Below are positions 1 to 5,973 of a stretch of DNA of 7,569 bases, in pieces (the first letter of the stretch is position 1; each line of letters starts with the position of its first letter). The notes beneath the pieces were generated by a model. The model was given only the letters and a program-made list of their open reading frames with translations, did no database searches and had not been told where the DNA came from. The DNA comes from Chloroflexota bacterium (GTDB lineage: Bacteria; Chloroflexota; Anaerolineae; B4-G1), in the NCBI GenBank assembly GCA_024232355.1, contig JAAEPW010000110.1:1-7569 (forward strand), written 5' to 3'. The position numbers and the translations under genes are program-made.

Positions 1-37
1 GATTCGGTACAGACCCTGTTTGCATAACCCTGGACAT
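1..37 (-). CDS. 5' end of an unidentified gene, cut by the window edge
   Basis: An ATG at 37-35 on the minus strand opens a frame that runs without a stop to the window edge, giving MSRVMQTGSVPN. A strong Shine-Dalgarno (GAAGGAGG, core GGAGG at 47-43) sits five bases upstream of the ATG, which is why I call it despite only 12 codons. It follows the membrane-protein gene at 171-1073 on the same strand after a gap of about 133 bp, so it could belong to the same transcript. Nothing about function can be read from so little sequence. Confidence 0.5.
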   Translation of the reverse strand, partial: MSRVMQTGSVPN

Positions 38-170
38 CTTATCCTCCTTCTGAGTTTTTGTAATTCCTCCAAGGATGCCACATTTATCCTATGTTGCCAA
101 GTCGACAGGGTCCTCTATGTTATGTCAATGGGAAAGTCCTGGTTCCACATTATAAATGCAATTGCCCTAC
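38..170. other. Short intergenic gap, no clear element
   Basis: About 130 bp lies between two minus-strand genes. On the minus strand it holds a TATAAT hexamer (154-149) and a TTGACA hexamer (128-123), but they are in the wrong order and neither has a partner at 15-19 bp. I see no confident promoter and no hairpin with a T-run. The downstream gene may therefore be read through from the operon above it. Confidence 0.4.
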
Positions 171-1073
171 CTACTCGATATTATTCCATTTCCGATACAA
201 CGCCACGCCCCCCGCCATACGCACGAGCCGCACCCACAGCCGGGCCACGATGAACGTTTGTTGCACGATGAGTACGAGAGGCCACCAATTGAGGGGCAAG
301 TGGGGCATCAATCCCCAGCGGTACAGCACATGCAGAAATCCCCAGGGTAGCAGCGCCAGCCCGTACAGCCCCGTGATCGCCATAAAATTGGATCGGATAA
401 AACGCGCGGCTTGAGCAAAAGCACGAAAGATGTTGCGAGTCTGGCCGATGACGGCGGCAATGCGGATACTCTCCATCAGAGCCAACCAAAGCAGGATGAC
501 GAGTGCCAGTAGGGATGTGACGATCCACAGCATCCACCTGCCCACAGCCGCGATGCTTCCCAGCGCCATGCCGGCGATGGGAACGAATAGCGCGGTCGAG
601 ACGATTCCCTGTGCGGCGCTCAACAGCAAAAAAGCGCCGAACCAATGCCAGCATCCCCACAGAAAGCGACGCCAACGAAAGGGCGCTGGCGCTTCGGCGT
701 ATGTCACCAGCATACCACCGCTCAGAAAAGCGGCCGGCAGCCAGGCTACTAGAGGGAGGGCCAATGTTGTCAATAGGCCCAGAAGGGTCATTTGGCGCAA
801 CTGATTCGTGGATTCCGGTCCGGCGTTTGCCAAGGTCATATCGCTAAGCGGCGACATCAGTGTCTCGATGACCAGCCATCCATCCACACCGTCGGCAGCT
901 TGGCGGATGGCGGGTCGTTGGCCTATCCCGGTAGCCAGACCCAGCGCAGGGAGAGCGGCTAGGGGAAGTGTACTGAGCAAATTGACGACGAACAGGATCA
1001 ACAGCACCCACCTGTAGCGTGTCGCGTGAGAAAGGCCCGCGCGGAAAGCGTTCCAACCGTTGATCTTGCTCAT
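171..1073 (-). CDS. Polytopic membrane protein, operon partner of the M1 peptidase
   Basis: A 300-residue integral membrane protein that I cannot place in a named family. Hydrophobic segments suggest about six helices, near residues 21-46, 95-123, 143-170, 179-200, 231-251 and 262-284. Short basic loops (RWRR at 133-136; RNIFRAFAQAARFIR at 213-227) would face the cytoplasm. A polar loop of about 45 residues (50-94) follows the first helix. No catalytic or transporter signature is apparent. The ATG shares one base with the TAA stop of the upstream peptidase gene (TAATG), and GGGAGG lies six bases before it, so the two are probably translationally coupled. By context it may be a permease-like or helper protein for the peptidase. 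That is inference only; the peptidase lacks a membrane domain of its own apart from its signal sequence. Confidence 0.85.
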   Translation of the reverse strand: MSKINGWNAFRAGLSHATRYRWVLLILFVVNLLSTLPLAALPALGLATGIGQRPAIRQAADGVDGWLVIETLMSPLSDMTLANAGPESTNQLRQMTLLGLLTTLALPLVAWLPAAFLSGGMLVTYAEAPAPFRWRRFLWGCWHWFGAFLLLSAAQGIVSTALFVPIAGMALGSIAAVGRWMLWIVTSLLALVILLWLALMESIRIAAVIGQTRNIFRAFAQAARFIRSNFMAITGLYGLALLPWGFLHVLYRWGLMPHLPLNWWPLVLIVQQTFIVARLWVRLVRMAGGVALYRKWNNIE

Positions 1074-2935
1074 TACAATCCTCCCATCGCCAGTAGCGCG
1101 TTTTGCAAGTTGTAGAGCATCCGAGTGACCATCGCCAGCCAGGGTGATATCTCGAGCCTGCGCGAGAGTCCGTTGTCGGCCCAGCGCAAATCTACCACGA
1201 TCTTGCGTTCCGGGTCCACCTCGGCGCTGTGGACCGGCGGTTGGTTGGGATATGTGAACGTGATCTCAGTCTCTGCTCCGTCCCACGGCTCCAGCACCAT
1301 GCTGCCATCGGCAAAGGTGACCAGCACCTCGGTCGGGACGACGAGATTACCCTGACGCGCCACAGTGATACTTTGCCTGTCCACGGCGGTCACCGTATAG
1401 TTCAGAGCACCGTCGCCATAGACCAGACCATCGAAAAACCACGAGAGGTCTTGACCAGAGACCTCTTCAGCCACAGCGCGGAAATCCTCGGTGGTGGGAT
1501 GGGCGAACTGGTAGCGCTGGAAAAAGGTGCTCATCACGTTCAACATGACCTCATCACCCAAGACACGCTCCAATGTGAGCAGTGAGAGCACCGGCTTGGA
1601 ATAGGCCGCGATCCCGTAATCCAGCGTGCCAAAATCCCAGGCGGCCCCATACATCGGCAGGTCTGGAGTGAGCAAATACTCCATCCGCCGACTGTCCAGA
1701 TAGCCCATCCGTATGCTGCCCGCATCCAGCACAGAAGTGTCCGTTCCATAGACCGCATCCACCACTCGCAGTGTTGAATAGTCGGTGAATCCCTCGTCCA
1801 GCCAAGGTTCTTCGGCTTCGTTAAATGCGACCATAGATTGCCACCACTGGTGGCCGACTTCGTGGACAATGACCAGTTCGAGCGTGCGCTCGATCTCGCT
1901 CTGAACCAATCCTGGTCCCACGCCCAATATGCTTATCGTACCGGCTGTGACCAATGTGGGGTACTCCATCCCTCCGGCTCCTTGTCCATCGTCGGGCACG
2001 TCCACGATGGTGAGGCGGGTATAGGGGTAGGGGGCATACCAGTGGCCAAAATAACTGACGGCAGCCTCTGCTGCGTCCAATGCTCGCTCGACTGTCCATT
2101 CGTGTTCTGGCAGGTAGAGATAGACGATCTCAATCCCATCCACCTGGCGGGTGGCTTGTCGAAAGTAGGGCGAGGCGGTCCAGGCAAAGTCGATCACATC
2201 CTCGGCGTGATAGTGTGTGGTTGTGGTCCCGTCTCCGTTGTCCTCTGTGGAGGTGGGCAAACCTGTCCCGCCAGTGACGTACTCGGAGGGCAGGGTGATG
2301 GTTACGTCATAGGTGCCAAAGTCGGCGTAGAACTCGGCGTTAGGATAAAATGGATGTGCGTTCCACGCGCCGTCTTGCCACACGCCCAACTTGGGGAACC
2401 ACTGCCCAACTATGAAAAAATTGTCTACGTAGCCGGTGCGGGCAAACACGAGGGGCAGCTGGGCCTCAAAGTTCAACTCGATCTCTACCGTCTCTCCCGG
2501 TGCGACGGGAGCGGGCAGGTCGGCGTGGGCCAGCGTGCCATCCTCGATCTCTATCAGTGCCAGTGGTGTACCGTCGGCCAACCGAATGTCGGTGACCTCG
2601 ATCCAGCCCGGATGGTTAGAGTCCCAGCCATAGCCTCGATGGATGGATCCCCCTTGTAGGAAAAGGCTGTTCCGGTCGCGAAAGGCGTTGAGATAGAGGT
2701 GAAACGTCAGGTCGGGGATAGGGTCGGTGGTGGTGTTGGTGTAGGTGATGGTTTCGTGTGCGGTCAGTGTCTTTGCCTTAGCGTCCAGGGTGACCTCGAT
2801 GACGTAGGAGGCAATGGGCGTGGTGAGAGATGCTTGGGCAGGGAGAGGAAGCAGAAAGCAGGAAACAAGAAAACAAACCAAAAGCCTTGCCAGAGGTGAC
2901 CTGTGATGTATAATTGACCTATTGTTCATTGCCAT
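1073..2935 (-). CDS. M1 family zinc metallopeptidase, exported
   Basis: A 620-residue gluzincin-type peptidase of family M1 (aminopeptidase N-like fold). The zinc site is intact: HEVGH at 358-362 and, after exactly 18 residues, the third ligand E381 within WLDEGF. GGMEYP at 321-326 occupies the place of the GxMEN substrate-binding motif, and Y445 in AAYSK is the likely transition-state tyrosine. Residues 37-260 form the beta-rich N-terminal domain and 510-585 a second beta domain. The N-terminus is a signal peptide: basic start, hydrophobic core at about 17-31, and an AQA/S cleavage site at 33-36. LVSC at 23-26 also fits a lipobox, but hydrophobic residues continue past it, so signal peptidase I seems likelier. 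Two starts are possible. The second ATG (2929-2927) is eight bases from AAGGA, better spaced than the first, which is only two bases away. It is first in an operon with the membrane protein and presumably trims peptides outside the cell. Confidence 0.95.
   Translation of the reverse strand: MAMNNRSIIHHRSPLARLLVCFLVSCFLLPLPAQASLTTPIASYVIEVTLDAKAKTLTAHETITYTNTTTDPIPDLTFHLYLNAFRDRNSLFLQGGSIHRGYGWDSNHPGWIEVTDIRLADGTPLALIEIEDGTLAHADLPAPVAPGETVEIELNFEAQLPLVFARTGYVDNFFIVGQWFPKLGVWQDGAWNAHPFYPNAEFYADFGTYDVTITLPSEYVTGGTGLPTSTEDNGDGTTTTHYHAEDVIDFAWTASPYFRQATRQVDGIEIVYLYLPEHEWTVERALDAAEAAVSYFGHWYAPYPYTRLTIVDVPDDGQGAGGMEYPTLVTAGTISILGVGPGLVQSEIERTLELVIVHEVGHQWWQSMVAFNEAEEPWLDEGFTDYSTLRVVDAVYGTDTSVLDAGSIRMGYLDSRRMEYLLTPDLPMYGAAWDFGTLDYGIAAYSKPVLSLLTLERVLGDEVMLNVMSTFFQRYQFAHPTTEDFRAVAEEVSGQDLSWFFDGLVYGDGALNYTVTAVDRQSITVARQGNLVVPTEVLVTFADGSMVLEPWDGAETEITFTYPNQPPVHSAEVDPERKIVVDLRWADNGLSRRLEISPWLAMVTRMLYNLQNALLAMGGL
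2887..2914 (+). promoter_or_regulatory. Sigma-70-type promoter for the divergent gene at 2956
   Basis: TTGCCA (2887-2892) and a perfect TATAAT (2909-2914) are separated by 16 bp on the plus strand, predicting a transcript start near 2921 and a leader of about 35 bases. The promoter sits inside the first codons of the minus-strand M1 peptidase gene, because the two divergent starts are only 20 bp apart. Two TGACCT direct repeats (2897-2902 and 2915-2920) flank the -10 box and could be operator half-sites, although they also encode peptidase residues. Confidence 0.6.
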
Positions 2936-2955
2936 ATTCCTTATAGAGTTGTCTT

Positions 2956-3855
2956 ATGAAACGAGCCGTCAGCGTCAGTCTCGGGAGTTCAGCCCGCGAC
3001 AAAAAAGTTATTGTTACACTCAAAGGCGAGCAGATCATCGTCGAGCGCATCGGCACCGATGGCGACACGGAAAAATTTCGCCGCCTGTTCGCCGAGTTGG
3101 ACGGCCAGGTCGATGCGCTGGGCGTCGGCGGCATTGACCTCTATCTGCGTCTGGGTCAACGTGAGTATCCTCTGCACGCCGCTCTCAAGTTGGTCCAAGA
3201 TGTGCGTCAGACGCCCGTCGTGGATGGCCGCGGCCTCAGACACACGCTAGAACGGCGCGTTTTCGAGTTGGCAGCGCCAATGCTGGATGAACAGCCCCGC
3301 TTTCGCCGTGCCCTCGTGCCGATCGCCGTTGATCGTCAGGGCCTGGCCGAGGCAGTGACCCAGGTGGCCGACGAGATCGTCATCGGCGACTTGATCTTTG
3401 CCCTCGACATCCCCATTCCCGTTCGCGGTGTTGCCGCGTTTCGTCGGTTGGCGCGGGTGCTCTTGCCCATCGTCAGCCATTTTCCGATGAGCCTACTTTA
3501 TTACGGCAGTAGCGGTGAGCAAACCGACTCCAAGTATCACCGATATTACCAAGAAGCCGATCTGATCGCTGGCGATTTTTTGTTCATGAAAAAATACATG
3601 CCCGATGATCTCGCAGGCAAAACGATCATCACCAATACTACGACCAAAGCGAACGTAGAGTTGCTGCGTACCCGTGGGGTGCGCCAGGTAATCACGACCA
3701 CCCCCCGCTACGAGGGCCGTTCTTTTGGCACCAACATGATGGAAGCCACCCTCACCGCTTATGCAGATCAAGGTCGCGCGCTCACCGGTGCTGAACTGAA
3801 CGATTTGATAGATGAGCTTGACCTCCAGCCCAGCATCTTGCCACTGAACGAGTGA
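2956..3855 (+). CDS. Quinate/shikimate 5-dehydrogenase-like protein
   Basis: A 299-residue soluble protein. From memory it matches a family that databases usually name quinate 5-dehydrogenase, with its conserved opening VSVSLGSS (5-12), RIGTDGD (31-37), LGVGGIDLYL (55-64) and VVDGRGLRHTLERR (88-101). The C-terminal half carries LYYGSSGEQ (181-189), a possible nucleotide-binding turn, then KTIITNTTT (222-230) and TTTPRYEGRSFGTN (247-260). There is no signal peptide, so it should be cytoplasmic. The family name is not well supported biochemically as far as I know, no shikimate-pathway gene is nearby, and a classical GxGxxG Rossmann motif is not obvious, so the reaction should be treated as unproven. 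The ATG at 2956 agrees with the remembered family start, although only a weak AGAG precedes it. It is transcribed divergently from the M1 peptidase and is probably monocistronic. Confidence 0.75.
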   Translation: MKRAVSVSLGSSARDKKVIVTLKGEQIIVERIGTDGDTEKFRRLFAELDGQVDALGVGGIDLYLRLGQREYPLHAALKLVQDVRQTPVVDGRGLRHTLERRVFELAAPMLDEQPRFRRALVPIAVDRQGLAEAVTQVADEIVIGDLIFALDIPIPVRGVAAFRRLARVLLPIVSHFPMSLLYYGSSGEQTDSKYHRYYQEADLIAGDFLFMKKYMPDDLAGKTIITNTTTKANVELLRTRGVRQVITTTPRYEGRSFGTNMMEATLTAYADQGRALTGAELNDLIDELDLQPSILPLNE

Positions 3856-3929
3856 AACGATCCTAATCTGCACACATTTTTTGCTCACTGTACCTCAGTA
3901 TGCCACAGATTTCTATTTCAGGCCAGTTG

Positions 3930-3959
3930 CCTTGTATCTTGGCTGAACTCTGGTATGAT
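3930..3959 (+). promoter_or_regulatory. Extended -10 promoter giving a leaderless message
   Basis: TGG-TATGAT, an extended -10 (3951-3959), lies immediately before the ATG at 3966. A weak -35 (TTGTAT, 3932-3937) sits 16 bp upstream. Transcription would begin at about 3966, the A of that ATG. No Shine-Dalgarno precedes the ATG, so the message would be leaderless. This is also the argument against the longer reading from 3900, which would run through the promoter. Confidence 0.5.
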
Positions 3960-3965
3960 GGATGT

Positions 3966-5237
3966 ATGGCGAAATCACGCTACGTGCTTATCTTGGTTAC
4001 GGCATTGGCATTGATGGGAGGAGGCGCGTTGTTAGCTGGCCCGACCATCATCCGTGGACTGCCAGGGCGCTATGCTTACTATTTGCCAGAGTCGCTCCAA
4101 GAATTGCGCCGTGATCCTCACCCAGAGACCTTACCCACTCCCGAATCAACCAGCTTGCCCACTGTTCAACCAACTCCTTCACCTACTCTGCCGCCGACAA
4201 CCACCCATACTCCCACGCCTCCGCCCTCTACATCTACCCCTGCTCCAACGCCGATGCCAACCCAAACACCTCTAAGCAGCGTCATACTGACCGGTCTGCG
4301 CCACGAGCACCAGGGCTGGAACAACTGCGGCCCGACCACGCTGGCAATGGCCCTCTCCTATTGGGACCTCAGTGAGACCCAGCACAACGTCGCTCTGGTC
4401 CTCAAACCTGATATCGAGGATAAGAATGTCAGCTTGTGGGAGATGGAGGCGTACGCGCGCGATCAGGGGATGGGTGCGATCGTGCGAACGGGTGGCACCT
4501 TGGACCGACTCAAGGTGTTGCTGCGTGCAAGGCTCCCGGTGATCGTCGAGACCTGGTATGTGCGCGATCCCCACGACCAAATGGGGCATTACCGGCTTAT
4601 TATTGGCTATGACGACGTCGTGCAAGAGTTTATTACCTATGATTCGCTCCACGGCCCCGACGTGACCATCGGATATCAGGAATTGGACGAGTTGTGGCGG
4701 GTGTTCAATCGATCCTACCTGGCGATTTACACGATAAAAGAGCAAGAATCTCTCGTGTCGATCCTGGGGTTTGATCTGTACGACGTGGGGATGTACGAGC
4801 GTGCATTGGAGACAGCCCGCGCCGAGGCGTCCAGCCCGCCCTCTGCTTGCGTGGCCTATGCCGACTGCGCCGACTGGGTGACCTTTTCCTGGTTCAACGT
4901 TGGCTCCAGCTTGACCTCGCTGGGACGGCACGATGAAGCGGTCGCTGCCTACGACCAGGCACGGCAGTTTGGACTATACTACCGTATGCTGTGGTACCAG
5001 TTTGGCCCGTATGAGAGCTATTATGCCGTGGGCCGTTATGACGACGTCATCGCGCTGGCAGACGCAACGCTGGCAACAACGAACAATCTGGAAGAATCAT
5101 ATTACTGGCGCGGGATGTCGCGTCTGGTACAGGGGGACGCCGACGGGGCGCGGACCGATTTTTGGGCAGCGCTGCATTATCATGAGGGCTGGCCGCCAGC
5201 CGTAACCGCACTGGAAGAGATTGATAGTTCCCCCTAA
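3966..5237 (+). CDS. Membrane-tethered C39-like cysteine peptidase with TPR repeats
   Basis: A 423-residue envelope protein when started at ATG 3966; the frame extends 22 codons further to 3900. Residues 7-27 are a hydrophobic signal or anchor helix. Residues 52-103 form a low-complexity Pro/Thr/Ser linker of the kind that spans a cell wall. Residues 105-256 are a papain-like domain of the peptidase C39-like type (Peptidase_C39_2). It has WNNCGPTT with nucleophile C121, GHYRLIIGYDD with H208, and TYDS with D226, so the catalytic triad looks complete. Residues 265-417 are helical with TPR-like units: FNVGSSLTSLGRHDEAVAAY (310-329), YYAVGRYDDVIALADATL (352-369) and YYWRGMSRLVQGDADGARTD (379-398). 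It probably cleaves or binds peptides outside the membrane, with the repeats recruiting a partner. There is no ABC exporter domain, so it is not a bacteriocin-processing C39 transporter. An inactive scaffold is less likely given the intact triad. Confidence 0.85.
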   Translation: MAKSRYVLILVTALALMGGGALLAGPTIIRGLPGRYAYYLPESLQELRRDPHPETLPTPESTSLPTVQPTPSPTLPPTTTHTPTPPPSTSTPAPTPMPTQTPLSSVILTGLRHEHQGWNNCGPTTLAMALSYWDLSETQHNVALVLKPDIEDKNVSLWEMEAYARDQGMGAIVRTGGTLDRLKVLLRARLPVIVETWYVRDPHDQMGHYRLIIGYDDVVQEFITYDSLHGPDVTIGYQELDELWRVFNRSYLAIYTIKEQESLVSILGFDLYDVGMYERALETARAEASSPPSACVAYADCADWVTFSWFNVGSSLTSLGRHDEAVAAYDQARQFGLYYRMLWYQFGPYESYYAVGRYDDVIALADATLATTNNLEESYYWRGMSRLVQGDADGARTDFWAALHYHEGWPPAVTALEEIDSSP

Positions 5238-5280
5238 CTTTAGTTTCCGCTAACTTGGCGACGGGAAAAACTCGTTCATG

Positions 5281-5296
5281 CCCCCGTATATGGGGG
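5281..5296. promoter_or_regulatory. Palindromic box 1, CCCCCGTATATGGGGG
   Basis: Five C and five G arms surround GTATAT, with one imperfect pair (G/T). TTTT follows immediately and the box begins 44 bases after the C39 stop, so on the plus strand it could also act as a short intrinsic terminator for that gene. It is one of four related boxes in 5281-5449. Confidence 0.5.
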
Positions 5297-5312
5297 TTTT
5301 CCACAGAATTAT

Positions 5313-5326
5313 CCCATATACAGGGG
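5313..5326. promoter_or_regulatory. Palindromic box 2, CCCATATACAGGGG
   Basis: This is the same box in the opposite orientation: its reverse complement contains CCCCTGTATATGGG. Its centre is about 31 bp from box 1. TTTTCCACA (5297-5305), a fit to the loose DnaA-box consensus, lies between the two. Confidence 0.45.
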
Positions 5327-5404
5327 TGCAAAAAACTTTTTCAAACTTGGGGAGACTATCCGGCAACCATCAACTTTGAGAAAGGGTGTAAATACAAGAC
5401 TATG

Positions 5405-5418
5405 CCCCTATATGTGGG
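5405..5418. promoter_or_regulatory. Palindromic box 3, CCCCTATATGTGGG
   Basis: Reverse-complemented it reads CCCACATATAGGGG, nearly box 2, which occupies the matching position in the left half of the inverted repeat. It is preceded by ATG, like box 1. Confidence 0.45.
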
Positions 5419-5433
5419 TGAAATTTCGTGACG

Positions 5434-5449
5434 CCCCCAATATATGGAG
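5434..5449. promoter_or_regulatory. Palindromic box 4, CCCCCAATATATGGAG
   Basis: The left arm is intact and the right arm decayed (GGAG). Like box 1 it is preceded by TCGT plus a few bases and G, so boxes 1 and 4 also resemble direct repeats. Its centre lies about 30 bp from box 3, mirroring the spacing of boxes 1 and 2. Confidence 0.45.
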
Positions 5450-5490
5450 TGTCGGTCGAAATTCATCGAAACTTTTACCGGAAACTAAAG

Positions 5491-5625
5491 ATTATCAGAT
5501 TGGCACTTTTTGGCAGCTTTTTCTCTTGTTTTGGCAGACACGATTTGCTAACATGATCACAAGATAACGGGAACCAAACATCCCAACTTGTCATAGGCAC
5601 CATTTAACCAATCAGGAGGTGTGTA
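5491..5625. other. Leader region of the small membrane peptide gene
   Basis: AT-rich DNA with three TTGGCA hexamers (5500-5505, 5510-5515, 5531-5536) and T-runs between them. TTGTTT (5526-5531) and TAACAT (5549-5554) are 17 bp apart and form the best promoter candidate, but both match consensus poorly. AGGAGGT (5614-5620) is a full Shine-Dalgarno for the ATG at 5626. No other element is recognised here. Confidence 0.3.
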
Positions 5626-5775
5626 ATGAACCGCATACAACTGGCAATTCGATTCACGCTCTTTTTTCCAACAATGTGGATCATACTAACAGTGATAGCA
5701 TTGGTACTCATGGCTAATGGCTGGGAACCAGGCGCAGACATCTCTAGCTATACTCCCATACATCTGTTCAATTAA
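5626..5775 (+). CDS. Small single-helix membrane peptide, 49 residues
   Basis: ATG at 5626 is preceded five bases upstream by the complete Shine-Dalgarno AGGAGGT (5614-5620), and TAA closes the frame at 5775. The product starts MNRIQLAIRF, has one hydrophobic helix at about residues 10-30 (FTLFFPTMWIILTVIALVLM), and ends in a short polar tail with E34 and D38 (NGWEPGADISSYTPIHLFN). The basic N-terminus and acidic tail predict N-inside, C-outside topology. The helix is too near the C-terminus, with no good cleavage site, for a simple signal peptide. I recognise no family. It stands alone between the inverted-repeat element and a hairpin zone, convergent with the M23 gene. Small membrane regulator, toxin of a type I system, or complex subunit are all possible. 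The strong ribosome site is the main reason to believe it is translated. Confidence 0.6.
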   Translation: MNRIQLAIRFTLFFPTMWIILTVIALVLMANGWEPGADISSYTPIHLFN

Positions 5776-5781
5776 GGTGTA

Positions 5782-5801
5782 GGCGCAAGTGCTCCTGCGC
5801 C
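5782..5801 (+). terminator. Candidate terminator of the small peptide gene
   Basis: GGCGCA (5782-5787) pairs with TGCGCC (5796-5801) around an eight-base loop, seven bases after the stop codon. Only ATTTG follows, so the T-tract is weak and termination may be inefficient. Confidence 0.35.
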
Positions 5802-5835
5802 GGGATTTGTCCTGGCTGCGGTCCTAGACACCGTG

Positions 5836-5871
5836 GAGCAACAAGTGGGCCTATCCAACTGCAAGTTGCTC
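5836..5871. other. Hairpin in the convergent intergenic zone
   Basis: GAGCAAC (5836-5842) is the exact complement of GTTGCTC (5865-5871), with a 22-base loop that contains a TGG/CCA minor pairing. It has no T-tract on either strand, so it is more likely structural or part of a bidirectional terminator cluster than a terminator alone. Confidence 0.3.
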
Positions 5872-5885
5872 ATAATTCTTGCGAT

Positions 5886-5948
5886 GCTAAAATAGCACGA
5901 GGGGAAAACCGTCGCCAGCAGGATAACTCGCTGACCGTTCCCCCTCGT
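5886..5948 (-). terminator. Intrinsic terminator of the M23 gene
   Basis: Reading the minus strand, ACGAGGGG (5948-5941) pairs with CCCCTCGT (5904-5897), and AGC/GCT helps close the interior. Both arms also hold unpaired stretches. The hairpin begins about 25 bases after the M23 stop codon and is followed by GCTATTTTAGC, a short T-run inside a small palindrome. Position and stem strength support a terminator, although the T-tract is modest. Confidence 0.5.
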
Positions 5949-5973
5949 CAAGTCCCGCGATTCGAGTTTGTTT

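Larger units (their letters stand above)
5238..5490. repeat. 253-bp imperfect inverted-repeat element with nested palindromes
   Basis: The left end CTTTAGTTTCCG (5238-5249) is the exact reverse complement of 5479-5490. Allowing one mismatch, the match continues through TAA to 15 of 16. Moving inward, each half has a 16-bp GC-armed palindrome (5281-5296; 5434-5449), then 15-16 bp, then a 14-bp one (5313-5326; 5405-5418). Their centres lie about 75, 45, 47 and 77 bp from the element centre. Innermost, TTTTTCAAACTTG (5337-5349) nearly complements CAACTTTGAGAAA (5371-5383). The whole stretch therefore reads as a diverged long inverted repeat able to form a bulged hairpin. It starts right after the C39 stop codon. 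No clear target-site duplication flanks it and it encodes no transposase, so a MITE-like origin is only a possibility. Confidence 0.6.

Noticed and set aside
1838..2659. Long plus-strand open frame of 273 codons
   Set aside because: It lies antisense to the catalytic part of the M1 peptidase, has no ribosome site or recognisable domain, and its composition is that of a shadow frame.
3900..3965. Upstream extension of the C39-like gene to ATG 3900
   Set aside because: The extra 22 residues are not signal-like, no ribosome site precedes 3900, and the extension would cover the extended -10 promoter. The hydrophobic anchor begins naturally after 3966.
4272..4931. 219-codon minus-strand frame
   Set aside because: It is antisense to the C39-like catalytic domain, whose triad and linker are clearly coding on the plus strand.
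5281..5449. Iteron-type replication origin or DnaA box (TTTTCCACA at 5297)
   Set aside because: The boxes are in mixed orientation, only one DnaA-like 9-mer is present, and no rep, dnaA or partition gene is in view.
5281..5449. CRISPR array
   Set aside because: The repeats are 14-16 bp, palindromic and diverged, and spacings are unequal (31, 92 and 30 bp). No cas gene is present.
5376..5567. 63-codon plus-strand frame inside the inverted-repeat element
   Set aside because: It overlaps two palindromic boxes and a terminal repeat, has no ribosome site and no recognisable feature. Better explained as noncoding.
5776..5973. tRNA or other structured RNA gene in the convergent gap
   Set aside because: I found hairpins but no cloverleaf, no T-loop consensus and no known RNA motif. 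Terminators between convergent genes explain them more simply.
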